Shown: one piece after another, positions 1-12,100 of the stretch
How the letters are laid out: the number at the start of each line of letters is the position of its first letter
Numbering within the stretch: position 1 is the stretch's first letter
From: Prostheceraeus crozeri
Lineage: Eukaryota > Platyhelminthes > Polycladida > Euryleptidae
Length of the DNA: 64,000 nucleotides
Direction of reading: 5' to 3'
NCBI GenBank assembly: GCA_907163375.1
Contig: CAJQUW010011596.1
Coordinates: 62,001 to 126,000, forward strand
Made by a program: the position numbers and the translations under genes
The notes under the pieces: model-generated
Seen by the model: only the letters and a program-made list of their open reading frames with translations
Told to the model about the DNA's origin: nothing
Databases searched by the model: none

Positions 1-61
1 CATACGGAAAGTTATATCACAGAATGAGAAAGAGAATAAATTTTGCAAATGATCATAGGGC

Positions 62-163
62 TCATCGTCTTCTATTTACTTGAAAGTCCATTTCTTGGTC
101 TCTTAGTTCTTCAGCAAGCTCTGGTCTCCCACATCTCTCTAACGCTATGACGAGTGGTCTTGC
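62..163 (-). CDS. Host terminal exon: last death-domain helix and stop
   Basis: The acceptor CTTTTTTTGCAG directly precedes ARPLVIALERCGRPELAEEL, the expected last death-domain helix (Lx.ALxxcGRxDLAeeL). A short tail and TGA (62-64) follow. The phase 0 start fits the donor at 11821. No AATAAA is visible in the 61 bases left before the window edge, so the polyadenylation site is outside. Confidence 0.75.
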   Translation of the reverse strand, partial: ARPLVIALERCGRPELAEELRDQEMDFQVNRRR

Positions 164-3100
164 CTGCAAAAAAAGCAAAACAGATAAAAAGTCAACATTT
201 TTTAAGTGATAATTAAGCAGCAGCTGGTTGCAGTGTTTTAAAGATATGTACCTAAATAAAACATGTTGTAAATTTATTAAAATTGCATGTTTTTATTTGC
301 AAAATGAAAAATCACATGCATGAATAATTATGGCATAATTGCTTACAAAGATAAATGGTAGTTGTAATTGCAAGTGACAAGAATTTACAGACATCCAATT
401 TAGTTGTAGTTTACATGTATTTTATGAATTTGTGGTTGCCTACAAGAGCAGCACAATTTTGTCATGACAGCTGCATTTTGTCTATGTGATGCTTTGTTTA
501 TGGCTATTATCTGCACTATTATATGCGTTTTCATCAACGGGTGATATGGGAATTTTTATTACATTACATTGCATGTAATCAAGCAAAGATTAGAATTACG
601 CAAGATATTCTGAATCTGAATATACACTTGACGGATCTTGACGCGGATCGCTTCCAAAGGGTGAGGTGGTCATCATGCCTCAATGGTTTGCGGAGAATTG
701 TAGGCGGTGTTCCTCAAGGATTATCAGCTGGCCCATATCTCTTCAGGAACTTCGTATCAGACTTACAGGTCCTTGGTGATGATTGTATTATTGTCAAATA
801 TGCCGATGATATAATCGTATGTGGGGCTATTAATAAAAGCAGTAATCAAAATACAGCTCGGGATGCCGTGGATTATGTAGAAAGTTGGATGCCAGATAAT
901 AGTATGAGTATCAAGGTGTCAAAGTGTCAGCAGCACACGATGGTTGGTCTATCCTCATATTCGACTATTAGCCTAGCACAATGGGAATTAGATGGTTTTC
1001 TGTCAGTGGTTTAAATGAGACTACTCGGAGTAATGTTTGACCAAAGACTTTCTTGGTGCAAGCACATTGAGAAAATTGCTAGGAAAGCGACTTCACAATT
1101 ATATGTTTTGAGGTATCTAAAGTTATTTTTCAGTAAAGATGAGTTGGTTTCTGTACATCGCTTAAGGCTTTTGTCAGAAATCTGCTTGAGTACTGCGCGC
1201 CTCTGTTTGTCGGACTCTGTTTGACTCAATCGGACCTACTTGATTTGCGGCGCACGATACTCGGCTGGAAATTGTTTCTGACTGCATTACATGATGCGAA
1301 TCATTCTCTACACCATCTTGTGTTGCCAGTACTCACCCATTCGAAGAAGTTCCGACTTCCGCTGTGCTCAAATACATTCATGAGTAGATCGTGCATTTAA
1401 GTGATGTCAAAGTTATTTAACCGCGGGTTTAACGTGTGATCAGCCTTTATTCTTTTTCTCTTGTTCCAGTTATTGACTTTGTCACTTCTGTGTGTTTCTT
1501 CGTATCATATAATTTCAAAATGTGTATTCATGTGACTGTAGCCCCACGATTTCCACTATTGAGGCTTTACTGAAATAAACGTATTATTATTATTATTATA
1601 ATACATGTAGATCAGTATTTCTCAACGTTTAATTCCACGTGTCCCAAATTTTCCTTAATAAAGAACTGATGTCCCAGATTTTTTTATCGATTTGCTTCTT
1701 CAGGACACGTTTTAAACGAAAATGAAATGTTCAAAAATGAACAAATCAAACAAGCTTATTATGTTTACAAGGTGAATTGTATACATAAAAAGAGGAATAT
1801 ACAGGTCTTGGATTTCAATAAAGACAGACAGAGAGTCAGGTAAGAATTAAGTTATTCATGGAAGACATAGCACAGAAGTTTATCGACAAAGACAAAGTTT
1901 ATCATGACAGACAAAGAGACTTTCAATCATGACATTCTGATATCTTGGACAGATGCTATACATTCAAGAGTGACATAAGGATTTCATGTGAGACCTTGCA
2001 AAATACAGGAACCCTATTGTACCCTATTGGTCATAGAGAACCTAAATGACCCATTAAAAAACATCACGACTGATTTGCTCATCAAAGACAGCTGATCATT
2101 AAAAACGGACCACCCATTTTTCGCTAAATTCATTCGATTCTCATGCCTTCCGCACAGTAACGTGCATGCATCATTCGACAGCTAGTATTCTCAGCTCTAA
2201 AACAAGCTTTGATAGACTTGCATCCGTTGCTGCATTTGCTGAGCACTTCTCAAAATATGAAAATCAATCAATTTACAAATCGCAATTTTTCAATAAGGGG
2301 ATATGTGAGTACGATAACTAATCAGGCACAGGGAGAACGAGCATTTTCTGAGATCTGTTTTGATATGACTGTCATCAAAATCGGTGAACTAGGAAAACGT
2401 CAGTGATATCGTGAAGTTACACAAAATCATGAAAAGTGCAATGAAAGCACACAAACACTTAAGGCAAACAATCGGCAGTCACTGTGAGAAAACAAAGACA
2501 TGCCATTGGTAATTGTTCTGCTTTGAACCTTCGTTCACGTCGTATTGTGTTTGTGCACTTTAGTACAAATGAGAAAATGTTGAATAAGTTTGAAAAAGAA
2601 CAATTGAACTTATTTGATTTAAACTTACATATTCTTTCTTTTTACATCGCAAGGATTCTGAAGATACCAAACATGAACATTTTTGATGAAAATGTGAGAA
2701 AATAATATTTTCAGTCAAAGGAGTCGTGATTTTGTGATAACTTCACGATATCACTGACGTTTTCCTAGTTCACCGATTTTCATGACAGGCATATCAAAAG
2801 AGATCTAAGAAAATGCTCGTTCTCCCTGTGCCTGATTAGTTATCGTACTCACATATCCTCTTATTGAAAAATTGCGATTTGTAAATTGATCGATTTTCAT
2901 ATTTTGAGAAGTGCTCAGCAAATGCAGCAACGGATGCAAGTCTATCAAAGCTTGTTTTAGAGCTGAGAATGCGAGCTAGCTGTCGAATGATGTATGGCAC
3001 GTTGCTGTGCGAAACGATTCGAGGGCATGAGAATCGAATGAATTTAGCGAAAAATGGGTGGTCCGTTTTTTATGATTATCTCTTAATTAGAAGTTGAACA

Positions 3101-6100
3101 TGCTTCATGAACGGAATTTCTCTTTTTGGAAATAAACATCTTGCATGACACCTATAAATGTCAGTTTGCTGAAAGGGGCAGCGATTGATTGAGATTAATA
3201 TTAATCATGCCTTGAAGTAGAATATTTGAAGTAGACATTGTTGTTCGTTCTCGGGTAGTGCAGCGAACGTCACAGTCTATGAGGAGATGATAACTAAGAT
3301 GATGCAGACCGCGGAGGAGCTAGCGAGTACACGCTGATCCAAATCAACAATGAGTTGAGAGCTGGCTTACCAAACACAAACCTGCTACTACTATGTGAAC
3401 AATAGCGAACGTCCTGAAAATCGTTCAATTGCACTAAATCTGTTCCGAAAGACAGAAATCGAATGGATAATTCTTGAACGTTATTAATGCCATTAACAGC
3501 AGAGATCTCATTTTCGTGGACGAATCTGGATTCAACCTATTTATTCATCACAAGAACATGTGAAAGAGCGCCTGCTGGTAATAAGGCTGTCAAGATTGCA
3601 ATTAGTTCTCGAGATCGAAATTTCACTTTTATTTGATTCTTGGTGTTTCCAACCAACGTGGATTCATTCACCATGAGTACTAAGGCTGATCAACGTTGGT
3701 AAGGTTCAATGAGTGGCTTCAAGCTGCCAGTATTTCTGCGGGCAGATTTCTACGGAAATTCCTGAAGTGTGCAAGACCTAGAGCTGCATCGATCTGGTCC
3801 TTGATCTGGACATCGATCTGTTTCTCCCAGCCTACAGTACGTGTTTCAATATTGCGGAAAATGTTGTCAGTGCTTTGAAAGCAGCCATGAAAAGCCAATA
3901 AAGAGATAATTAATTCTTAACTAGACAAGGCAGATCGTAATTTATGCGAACTTTATACAGCAACATAACAACAGCATCACTATCAATTTTTTCGTCGTAT
4001 TCATTCTTGGGAGTAAGTTAATTGAATTCGGAAACTTTATAAAACTTTTGACATTTTGACATCGCATTGTCTCAGTCGATTTCGTAAGTTCCTTTTTGAA
4101 TTCCGTTTTTGTTTATTTGAAGTCACTATGTCACAAGTGAAATTCAATGTCATTATTGAAAGCACTATTTCACTAACCAAAGATTAGAAGTCACTTGTAC
4201 ATGTAGCAACAGACAAAGCACGGTATTTAGTAACTTTGGGGTGTTAGTTTTGTATACAGTACTTAAGAAAAACTCAAAGAATACTAAAAACTCTTCAAAA
4301 CAAATATTATTGAATATATGACATCTTTTTAAACTTCTTTGCTGCAATGCACAACAAAATGATGCCACTTAACTTAACTTGAAAAGAAAAACTATTTAAA
4401 AAGGATATTGGGCTATAGAAAAAAGGGTGTTCTTTGTTGGAAACAACATTTCAATACGAATGAAGAAAAAATTAAAATTGTTTTAGCAAATGCCACAAGC
4501 TATTTGAGATTCGATGACTTCCTTGGTCTTGGGGCATTTTTATCTATCTTCTACTGCTCCACATTGTTCAATTTACAATCGAACAAATTCTGATAAAAAA
4601 ATCGTCTCATTTCAAGTACTGACATTCGTTCTACCTTCATTTATAAAATGCAGCTCCAAACGCCTAAGCTCTGAGGCCCATTTTCGAAAGCGCATGGCCC
4701 GCGTTGAGAACCACTGTAGACCATGTGCTTAAACAAATCTTGAAAATAACTGCTTTTACTGTGACATCACATTTACTCTATACACTGTATGTATTATTCT
4801 CTGAGAAGACATCTCTGAGAGATGTCTTCTTTTAAAGTTCCCTGGTTATTTTCGATGATTTTAATGTTGACCAGTTTACAGTGAGCACTATTGAATATAC
4901 ACTTGCAAAATGGCGTGAAATGACCGTTAAGCTTCAAAGAAAATGTACCTATACATGTGCATCAGATAAATTTGATGGCAATTCGATGATTGATGACGTC
5001 ACAGTTAGCAACAGAAAAACAATAATTTCTTTTGTGGAAATTACTGTCCAGGCAATAAAATGCAATGAAATTAATTTTGGATGTGTATTTTGACGGCTAT
5101 TCACGCTCTTATTGCATAATTAATTATAATGCATTCTTAACCATCGCTCTGAGCGCCTCCAGCATTATATTATTTCCAGATCAGATTTTTTGCGCTCTTT
5201 CCAATAAAAGGAAAAAAAGGAAACTATTTCGTCGACAGGTTTTCGAGATATTCGAAAATGTCGATTTTGTCGATCAACGGATGTGATAGAAAAAAATTTT
5301 CTAAGAGAGAGAGAGAAATGTATAGATTTAGTAATGATAATCGAAATATAGTACATCGAAATGATACAGAAATGACAAAAAATACAGCAAATCATATACT
5401 TTTACAATAAGTCACTTTCATTTAGGCGTATGCAAGCCATTCAGGTAGATAGACAGAAATATTTGAAATTGTCTTTGTCTACGTGAAGTTTTGGTAAACT
5501 CAATCATGAATTGGTTTGTTCTTTGAAAACGACGAGGGATAAGTTCATGGATTGGATGAAGGGGATTATATTCATCTTATGAGAAAAGTCTTACGGCGAG
5601 TTTGATCCGTCTATCGTTGACGTTCTCGAAGTTTCCACACTTACAGTCAAATTCATGCACCATGCGATGACATCTGTTTTGTAAATGTCTTAGTTTAACC
5701 TGAAGGTGAGATGGTAATACCACAAAAACCGATGAGCAATAGTCCAATAAAGACAAAATTATTCCATTATATGTTTGTAGAAGGACATTTCTATGTACAA
5801 CATTTCTCTGGACGCGAAGAGCATAGAGCCGACTCGTGCACCTTCGTAAAACAGTATTGATGTGCTCATCCCATTTCAAATCATATGAAAACGTTACACC
5901 CAGTAATTTCACAGTTGACACACGAGTGACATGAGGAATAGAAATTGCATCGATGACCAGCGGATTTTGCTTAAATTTCGGGAATATCATCAATTTAGAT
6001 TTGCTTAGATTTAGTTGAAGACATAATGACTTGCTTGTGGACTCAATTGATTCCAAACTCTCTTCAATCACAGATGCGGATTTCGGAATGTCATGGGTGA

Positions 6101-9100
6101 TGTGATGAATTATCATTGTGTCATCGGCATATTTGATGCAAGGGTCTGCATCGGAAATAAGTTCAGCTGTGTAGAAGATGAAAAAGAACGGCCCAATTCT
6201 TGAGCCCCGTGGGACTCCACTGCCAACATTTACAGCATCACTGACCAAATCGCCGATGCGCACTGCCTGACGTCGATTGCAAAAATAAGACATAGTCCAT
6301 TCAACAAATCCTCTGGGAAACTTGCATAATTGTAATTTGTTGATCAGCTTCTGATAGGAAATTGTATCAAAAGCCTTAGAGAAGTCCAAGGAAAGCAGAG
6401 ATACTGCTATGGTATCGTCCATATCTAAAAATCGTGTAATGCAATCATGTACTTGTATCAAAGCCGATGTCGTTGAGGAATGTGGGACACAAGCAAATTG
6501 CCTTCTGTCAACATGGGTAAGTAACTTGTCCTTGACATTTGATAATACTATCCTCTCAAACATTTTCCCAATTTCTGGCAGCAAAGTAATAGGTCGCAAT
6601 TGATCAATTTTAGGCGGGTTTGTTTTGGGAATGGGAGTCACAATGCCAAATTTCCATAGTGTTGGCATATATCTATCAATTATGCAGGAATTGAAAATAT
6701 GACACAATGGTTCAGCTAAGACAATTACACCGTCTCTCAATAATCTTGTTGGCAACGAGTCACTTCCAGTCGCTTTAGAAGTCTTTAACGATAAGAGCAT
6801 ATCATAGATAGCATGCGGTTCAGTAAGAGGACACCAACTTAAGTCTTCCAAGGCTTCCGATGTCATTGCATCTGAATCGATAATATCTTTACCAAAAACA
6901 GATTCAAACTGTCCGTTGATGAAATTGACACAATCATGGCCATCTTGAAATTGTGATACGATATTCAGTAGGCTTGATTTAGAATTTGTTTCTCTCAATT
7001 CATTGACAACTTTCCATGCATTTCTGGAGGATTGAATGCACTTTGCTGCCCAATTACATTTTGCTTTAGCAATTTCGATTTTAATTTTCTCTTTGTAATA
7101 GTTGTATAAAGCCATGTTTTTCATGCGAAAAGCGAGCCAACGGTCGTTAATTAGGCATTTAAGATGAGGTGTCATCCATGGCTTATCGGTTGAGCACATT
7201 ATCACTGTTCTGGTAGGAATGAAGCCACGGCAGTGGTTAAACTTTTCGTAAAACAACTCAAGTTTGTCGTCTACAGTCTTTGCATGATAGATATCAGAGA
7301 AACCAATGTCGGCTAATGCATTCACAAAACGATCGATGTTTGATTTTCGGTAGTCACTTACAACATGAGTAGAAGTAATTTTTCCACAATTACCGTATCT
7401 AAACAGTATACAATTGTGATCGGAGGTAGACAGAGGTGGAAGGAGTTCACAAACACGAAAAAGTGATGAATTATTTGATTGAACAAATACTTTATCAATA
7501 ATATTACTCCCACGTGTAGGTACATCTACAACATTCACCAGATCAAAAGTAACCTCTAAAAATGAGCAAACAAATTTATTATTAAAGTCTTCGCATAACA
7601 TAACTTTAGAATCAGGATGAGTTGTGAGATGAAGATCAGTTTGATCACAAATAACATTATTAATGACTGAGCGTTCAGCTGCCGAAATACCAGGAGGCAA
7701 GTGCAACGAAACCAAGAGGATTTTGTTATGCATAAGATATAAAAAAAGATAATCAAAAAATGAATATTTGAAGCAACTTGTCCCTGGTATCACTCTGTAG
7801 AGAAAATTCAAAACAAGAAAATTCACCCGAACGTTTTTGGCCATTCTCATCAAGGATGTACATAAAGATTTAAGATTGCATGTTCTTATTACTTAACAGT
7901 TAATGAGTAGAGTGTTAGATACTAGTCAAATGTAGATCTTTGCAAACCACATGTAGACACGTGCATGACGTATGTGAATTCATTTAACATCATTCCATTT
8001 CTTTTTCTTAGCTGTAATTTCATTGCCATGTACATCCTTGATGAGAATGGCCGAAAGCGTTCGGGTGAATTTTCTTGTTTTGAATTTTCTCTACAAAAAA
8101 TGAATACTTTGCCGTTGGTAATAACTGTGGAATGAGAGATTCATGACACCAAACACAAACACCTCCACCAATTCGATTCTGGCGATCGTCACGAAACAGC
8201 GAATATGAATTTAAATGCAACAAATTAGAGTCAATTTCAGGCTTCAACCAAGACTCTGTTACAATGATAATCAGAGGATGATAAATGGATTGTAATGTAC
8301 AAAGCTCGTCGAATTTACGAAAAACAGATTGGGCATTTGTTAGAAGAAGCGAAAAAGAATTATTTTGTTTATTTGGACTACTGTCATATAGAATTCCAGC
8401 ATTTATCGTTGGATGAGAGGAAAATGAGTTCAAGTGATTAAAATCCCCTATCGAAAATTTCCCACCTCTATGTGATCAATATATACAGCATCTTTCCAAA
8501 TATAAACTTTTTTCCCTTTGTTCTCAGGTTTCAAACGTAATTTGTTTCGAAATTCTCGGAGACTTTTATTCAAAGATTGTTGCAGCGGTGTTAAGTCTGG
8601 GTTAACGAATATCTTATCCATGTTAGAAAAATTACGAAGATTCTTTGCACTTGCTAGAATTTCACTTTTTTTTATTGCTCGCACAGGACAACACGGACAG
8701 CTCTGCACTTTCCTGCAGATGGTTTACCCAGTCGCTAGACTTGTTCGCTGTCAGAACCCACAGTAAAATCAACATCCATTGTCTCCATGACAGTTTCAAT
8801 CTCTCCATTTAAATTTGAAACATTCTCATTTAAACCATGAATTATAATATTTTTCCTTCTCTTATGCCTCTCCAGTTTCTCAAAAATATCACTTTGTGTC
8901 TTGACAGTCTCCTCCAGTTCTGAGACTCTTTTTCGCAAAGAACGGTTTTCCTCAATGATCGTATCCAATTTACTATTTACTTCATTCAGTATTTCAGGAC
9001 TGGAAAATGAACGAGGCGACAGGTCAGGAGAACAACTTTCAAAATTGTGTTTTAGCTTAATGAAAGCTTGGAGTAATTGATCTTTGGGAATTCTCTTTTC

Positions 9101-12100
9101 CGCTAGCTCTTTCTCTGAGAGATCAAAATATTATCAATGGACTGATTCCGATCTGTCATACCCGGGAAATGAAAACAGAACTTTACGGACGTTGACCCAC
9201 TACTACATCCAACAGACCACACAACCAACACAGGCTATCTGCTGACAAGAGCTACCCAAGCCAGGAATCCAGAAAATCCGTGCGTCAGTATTCCGATCGA
9301 TGTCACTGTCCTCATCCGTGATAGAGCTGGCAGCAAGAAGTCGCCAGTTAGTATCACTCTCTTCTAAGTGGATAATCACACAAAAATCAGGAAAAACGAC
9401 GGATAGACTTGAGCTGTGCAGTGGACAGAAGTAGCCGTTGATACCACAATGGAGACGGTGCGACGACGATCCGTGTGATATAAAAATTTCGACGAAAGAT
9501 GGTTTAGACACAAACAAATAACACGAAGCACTGAAATTACAACGAGACACTTAACGTGCGTGCGTCAACAAGTAGCATGGTAGATTAGTCATACAATTAT
9601 ATAATAAATATCGGTAATACAATCTTACATGCGAAATTCTTTCTGATGCCAGAATATTTGAAGCTGCTTGTCAACGAACACATTCTATGAACTAACGACC
9701 AATCATTTTTTTTAATCTAGTTGTATTTGATATCACTTTGCCAAATCACAATCTTGAAAAATCTCTGCCCGCCATCTACAGATTTTCGACTCCAAAAGTG
9801 ACATTTAAGCCTTGGTTATGGTTAATGAAATCGTGATTTCAATAATGACATTAAATTTCATTAATCATTACTGACATTGCGACTTCAAATAAAGAAAATC
9901 GGAATTCAAAAAGGAATGCATGGCATTTGTCCAAGATACAAATTTATATCTCAATGTCATGATTGAATGTCTCTTTGTCAGTCATGATTTCACTTTGTCG
10001 ATAACTTCTGCGCTATGTCTTTCATGGATTGCTAAGTTCTTATATGATTCTCTGACTGTCGTTATTGAAATCCAAAACCTCTAAGCAGGAATTTCATTTT
10101 AAAATGCGACTGGATGGAGAAGATGACATGCGAGGACATTTTGAAAATTCAAGAACTTACGGCATTTGTCAACACTTCTTCAAAACATTTATTTATTTAT
10201 TTAGTACACTAATAAGTGCAATGAGCACCAAGGCAACATAGGAAATACATTCAGGAGGGAACAATTAGAAGTTACAATAAAACATAAAAAGCTTTCGTTT
10301 AAACTCTTTCACCGTTTCACTGTTCACAATATCTTCGTTTGTGCATCAAACAAATTAATTGATCAATCCATGTATCTATTATCTCACAATTTAGATGGAT
10401 AATGTTTTTCTATCCGTCTCATCGAAAAAGGCATCAAATTCTGATCGAAAGTCACCTGGTTGTAATGTTAGATATTTAATTATCTTTCGTACAGAGATGT
10501 CGATCAAATCCGACATTACATTTATCTTGAAAATCCGTCGATAAAAAATTTCCTTTTGGTCTCATTGGAAAATGTGCAAAATTCTGATCTAGAAACAGCC
10601 AAAATAATCAGTGGGTATATTTTGATCGCTTAATTTTGTTTCCGACACACTGTTGTCCCCCTCCCACTGAAAATTTTATCTAGTTCACCTGAAAGAAGCA
10701 AAAATACAAACTCCAAAATTTAGAAATCCTATTTTCTACGTTTTCGATAGCTTTGCAATGAATTTTGAATAAAATCAGCTGGCTAGTTTCCTCACAATGA
10801 GCTCTTAAAAATTTGCTCTATTTATATATGTTTTCTTGAAACTATTCGAATCCATAAAAAATAATAAATAGTTAATTTTAATTCAACTAGAGTTAACCGG
10901 CTAGTAACTCCCATTCCTTGATCGATTCCCCATTCCCGGTAACAGTGCAGCTGCATCAGTGAAGCTGGAAGAAACCCGGACTGGAAGAAAGTATTTACTG
11001 CAAGAATTATAGCGCATAGATGAAATTTAAAAGAATTAGATGACATTCTCCATTTCAAATATGAAAATAATAATAGTAGTAATAATCGTCTACAATTCAC
11101 CTAAATGCTGGGAATCGTGAGGCCAACATGCACTTAGGAAGTAGCAACAGAAGTCAATAAGTCAATAACAAATAAAAAATAATGATAATATCAACTTTAA
11201 ACTTGACATTTACCTCGGTTGAAAGTGCGTATCACAGTGACCACAAATGAATTTTGTCTTATTTTGAATGTACACTCGGGCATACGGAATGACTTGGGAT
11301 ATGTATTATTAAGTGGAGCAATGTGATGAAGAGGATGTTCATGATCATTAACCAATGACTTGCAGAATTTTGCGGATATTAGCAAACGACGATAACCCAA
11401 AGGAAGGAAATGCGGACACCTGCAGGATGATGAGCCACAATTCTATGTGCCCTGTTTTGTACAGTGCCCATTCGACGCGAAGAAGCCGTATAGAGTTGTT
11501 GTACACTGTCACTAAATCAGGCTTCGGGAGAAAAGGTTTCAGACGACTCAAGACCTTATTGAATATTCCTCTTTCCACTTATTTTAATGAAAAAGATTCA
11601 TTTGATCATACATGTACAATGTAATGTATGTACATAATTATACATCACGTGATTGTGACATATAAATGCACTTTGATTCTGCTTACACTATAGATGGATA
11701 AACTTTCTATTCGCTTGTATCAATTTAAACTTCAAAGTTTAAAATTATTATTTTATATGAGTCATTATCATGATTAGAAATACTTAAATGTAAAGTATAT
11801 TTTGAAAGATAATGCACTTACTTTTCTAGCAGATGTTGGCAACTTTTTGATCCACGTCATTAACATGTCTTCTACCATTACACCATTTGTAGTACAAGCA
11901 TTATTTCGTTTTATGGCTTGAATTCGTGGTTTTGAGAGACCAAGCTCAGACGCCAAATGCGTCCACTCGCCACCAATGCATTGAGAAAGTTGTCGTATGT
12001 AGCTCGGAGTTACGGAGTCTGAAAAAAAAAACAAATCAAAATATCATGTTATGCCATTCAATATTCTGCAAAACTATTTATGAAGCGTTGATAAAGCTTT

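Larger units (their letters stand above)
1613..4716. mobile_element. hAT-like DNA transposon, old, with nested insertions
   Basis: The left end begins CAGTATTTCTCAACG and the right end closes CGTTGAGAACCACTG; the inverted ends agree at 13 of 15 positions and match the CAGTGGTTCTCAA type of hAT termini. The 8 bp outside the two ends are not an obvious duplication, so the insertion is old or the pairing is coincidental. No transposase is readable. The interior is a repeat that recurs at 9826-10085, split here by about 2.1 kb that contain a foldback and a Tc1-type remnant. Confidence 0.45.
5440..9560 (-). mobile_element. Nearly full-length LINE (CR1/L2/Jockey-like), interrupted
   Basis: Read on the minus strand the order is: a 5' leader (about 9560-9060), ORF1 remnants (8968-8448), AP-endonuclease (8433-8105, resumed from about 7765), reverse transcriptase (about 6800-5760) and a C-terminal tail to about 5440. 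Endonuclease, RT and tail are the order of a non-LTR element with two reading frames. The copy has an ORF1 frameshift near 8710, a foldback insertion in the endonuclease, and an in-frame TAA at 5577-5579 before the final conserved tail. It lies in the last host intron, same strand as the host gene. Confidence 0.8.

Noticed and set aside
2209-2705. Short frames in the foldback
   Set aside because: By-products of the inverted arms.
1605-4724. 8-bp target duplication for the hAT-like element
   Set aside because: ATGTAGAT and TAGACCAT outside the ends do not match, so it is not claimed.
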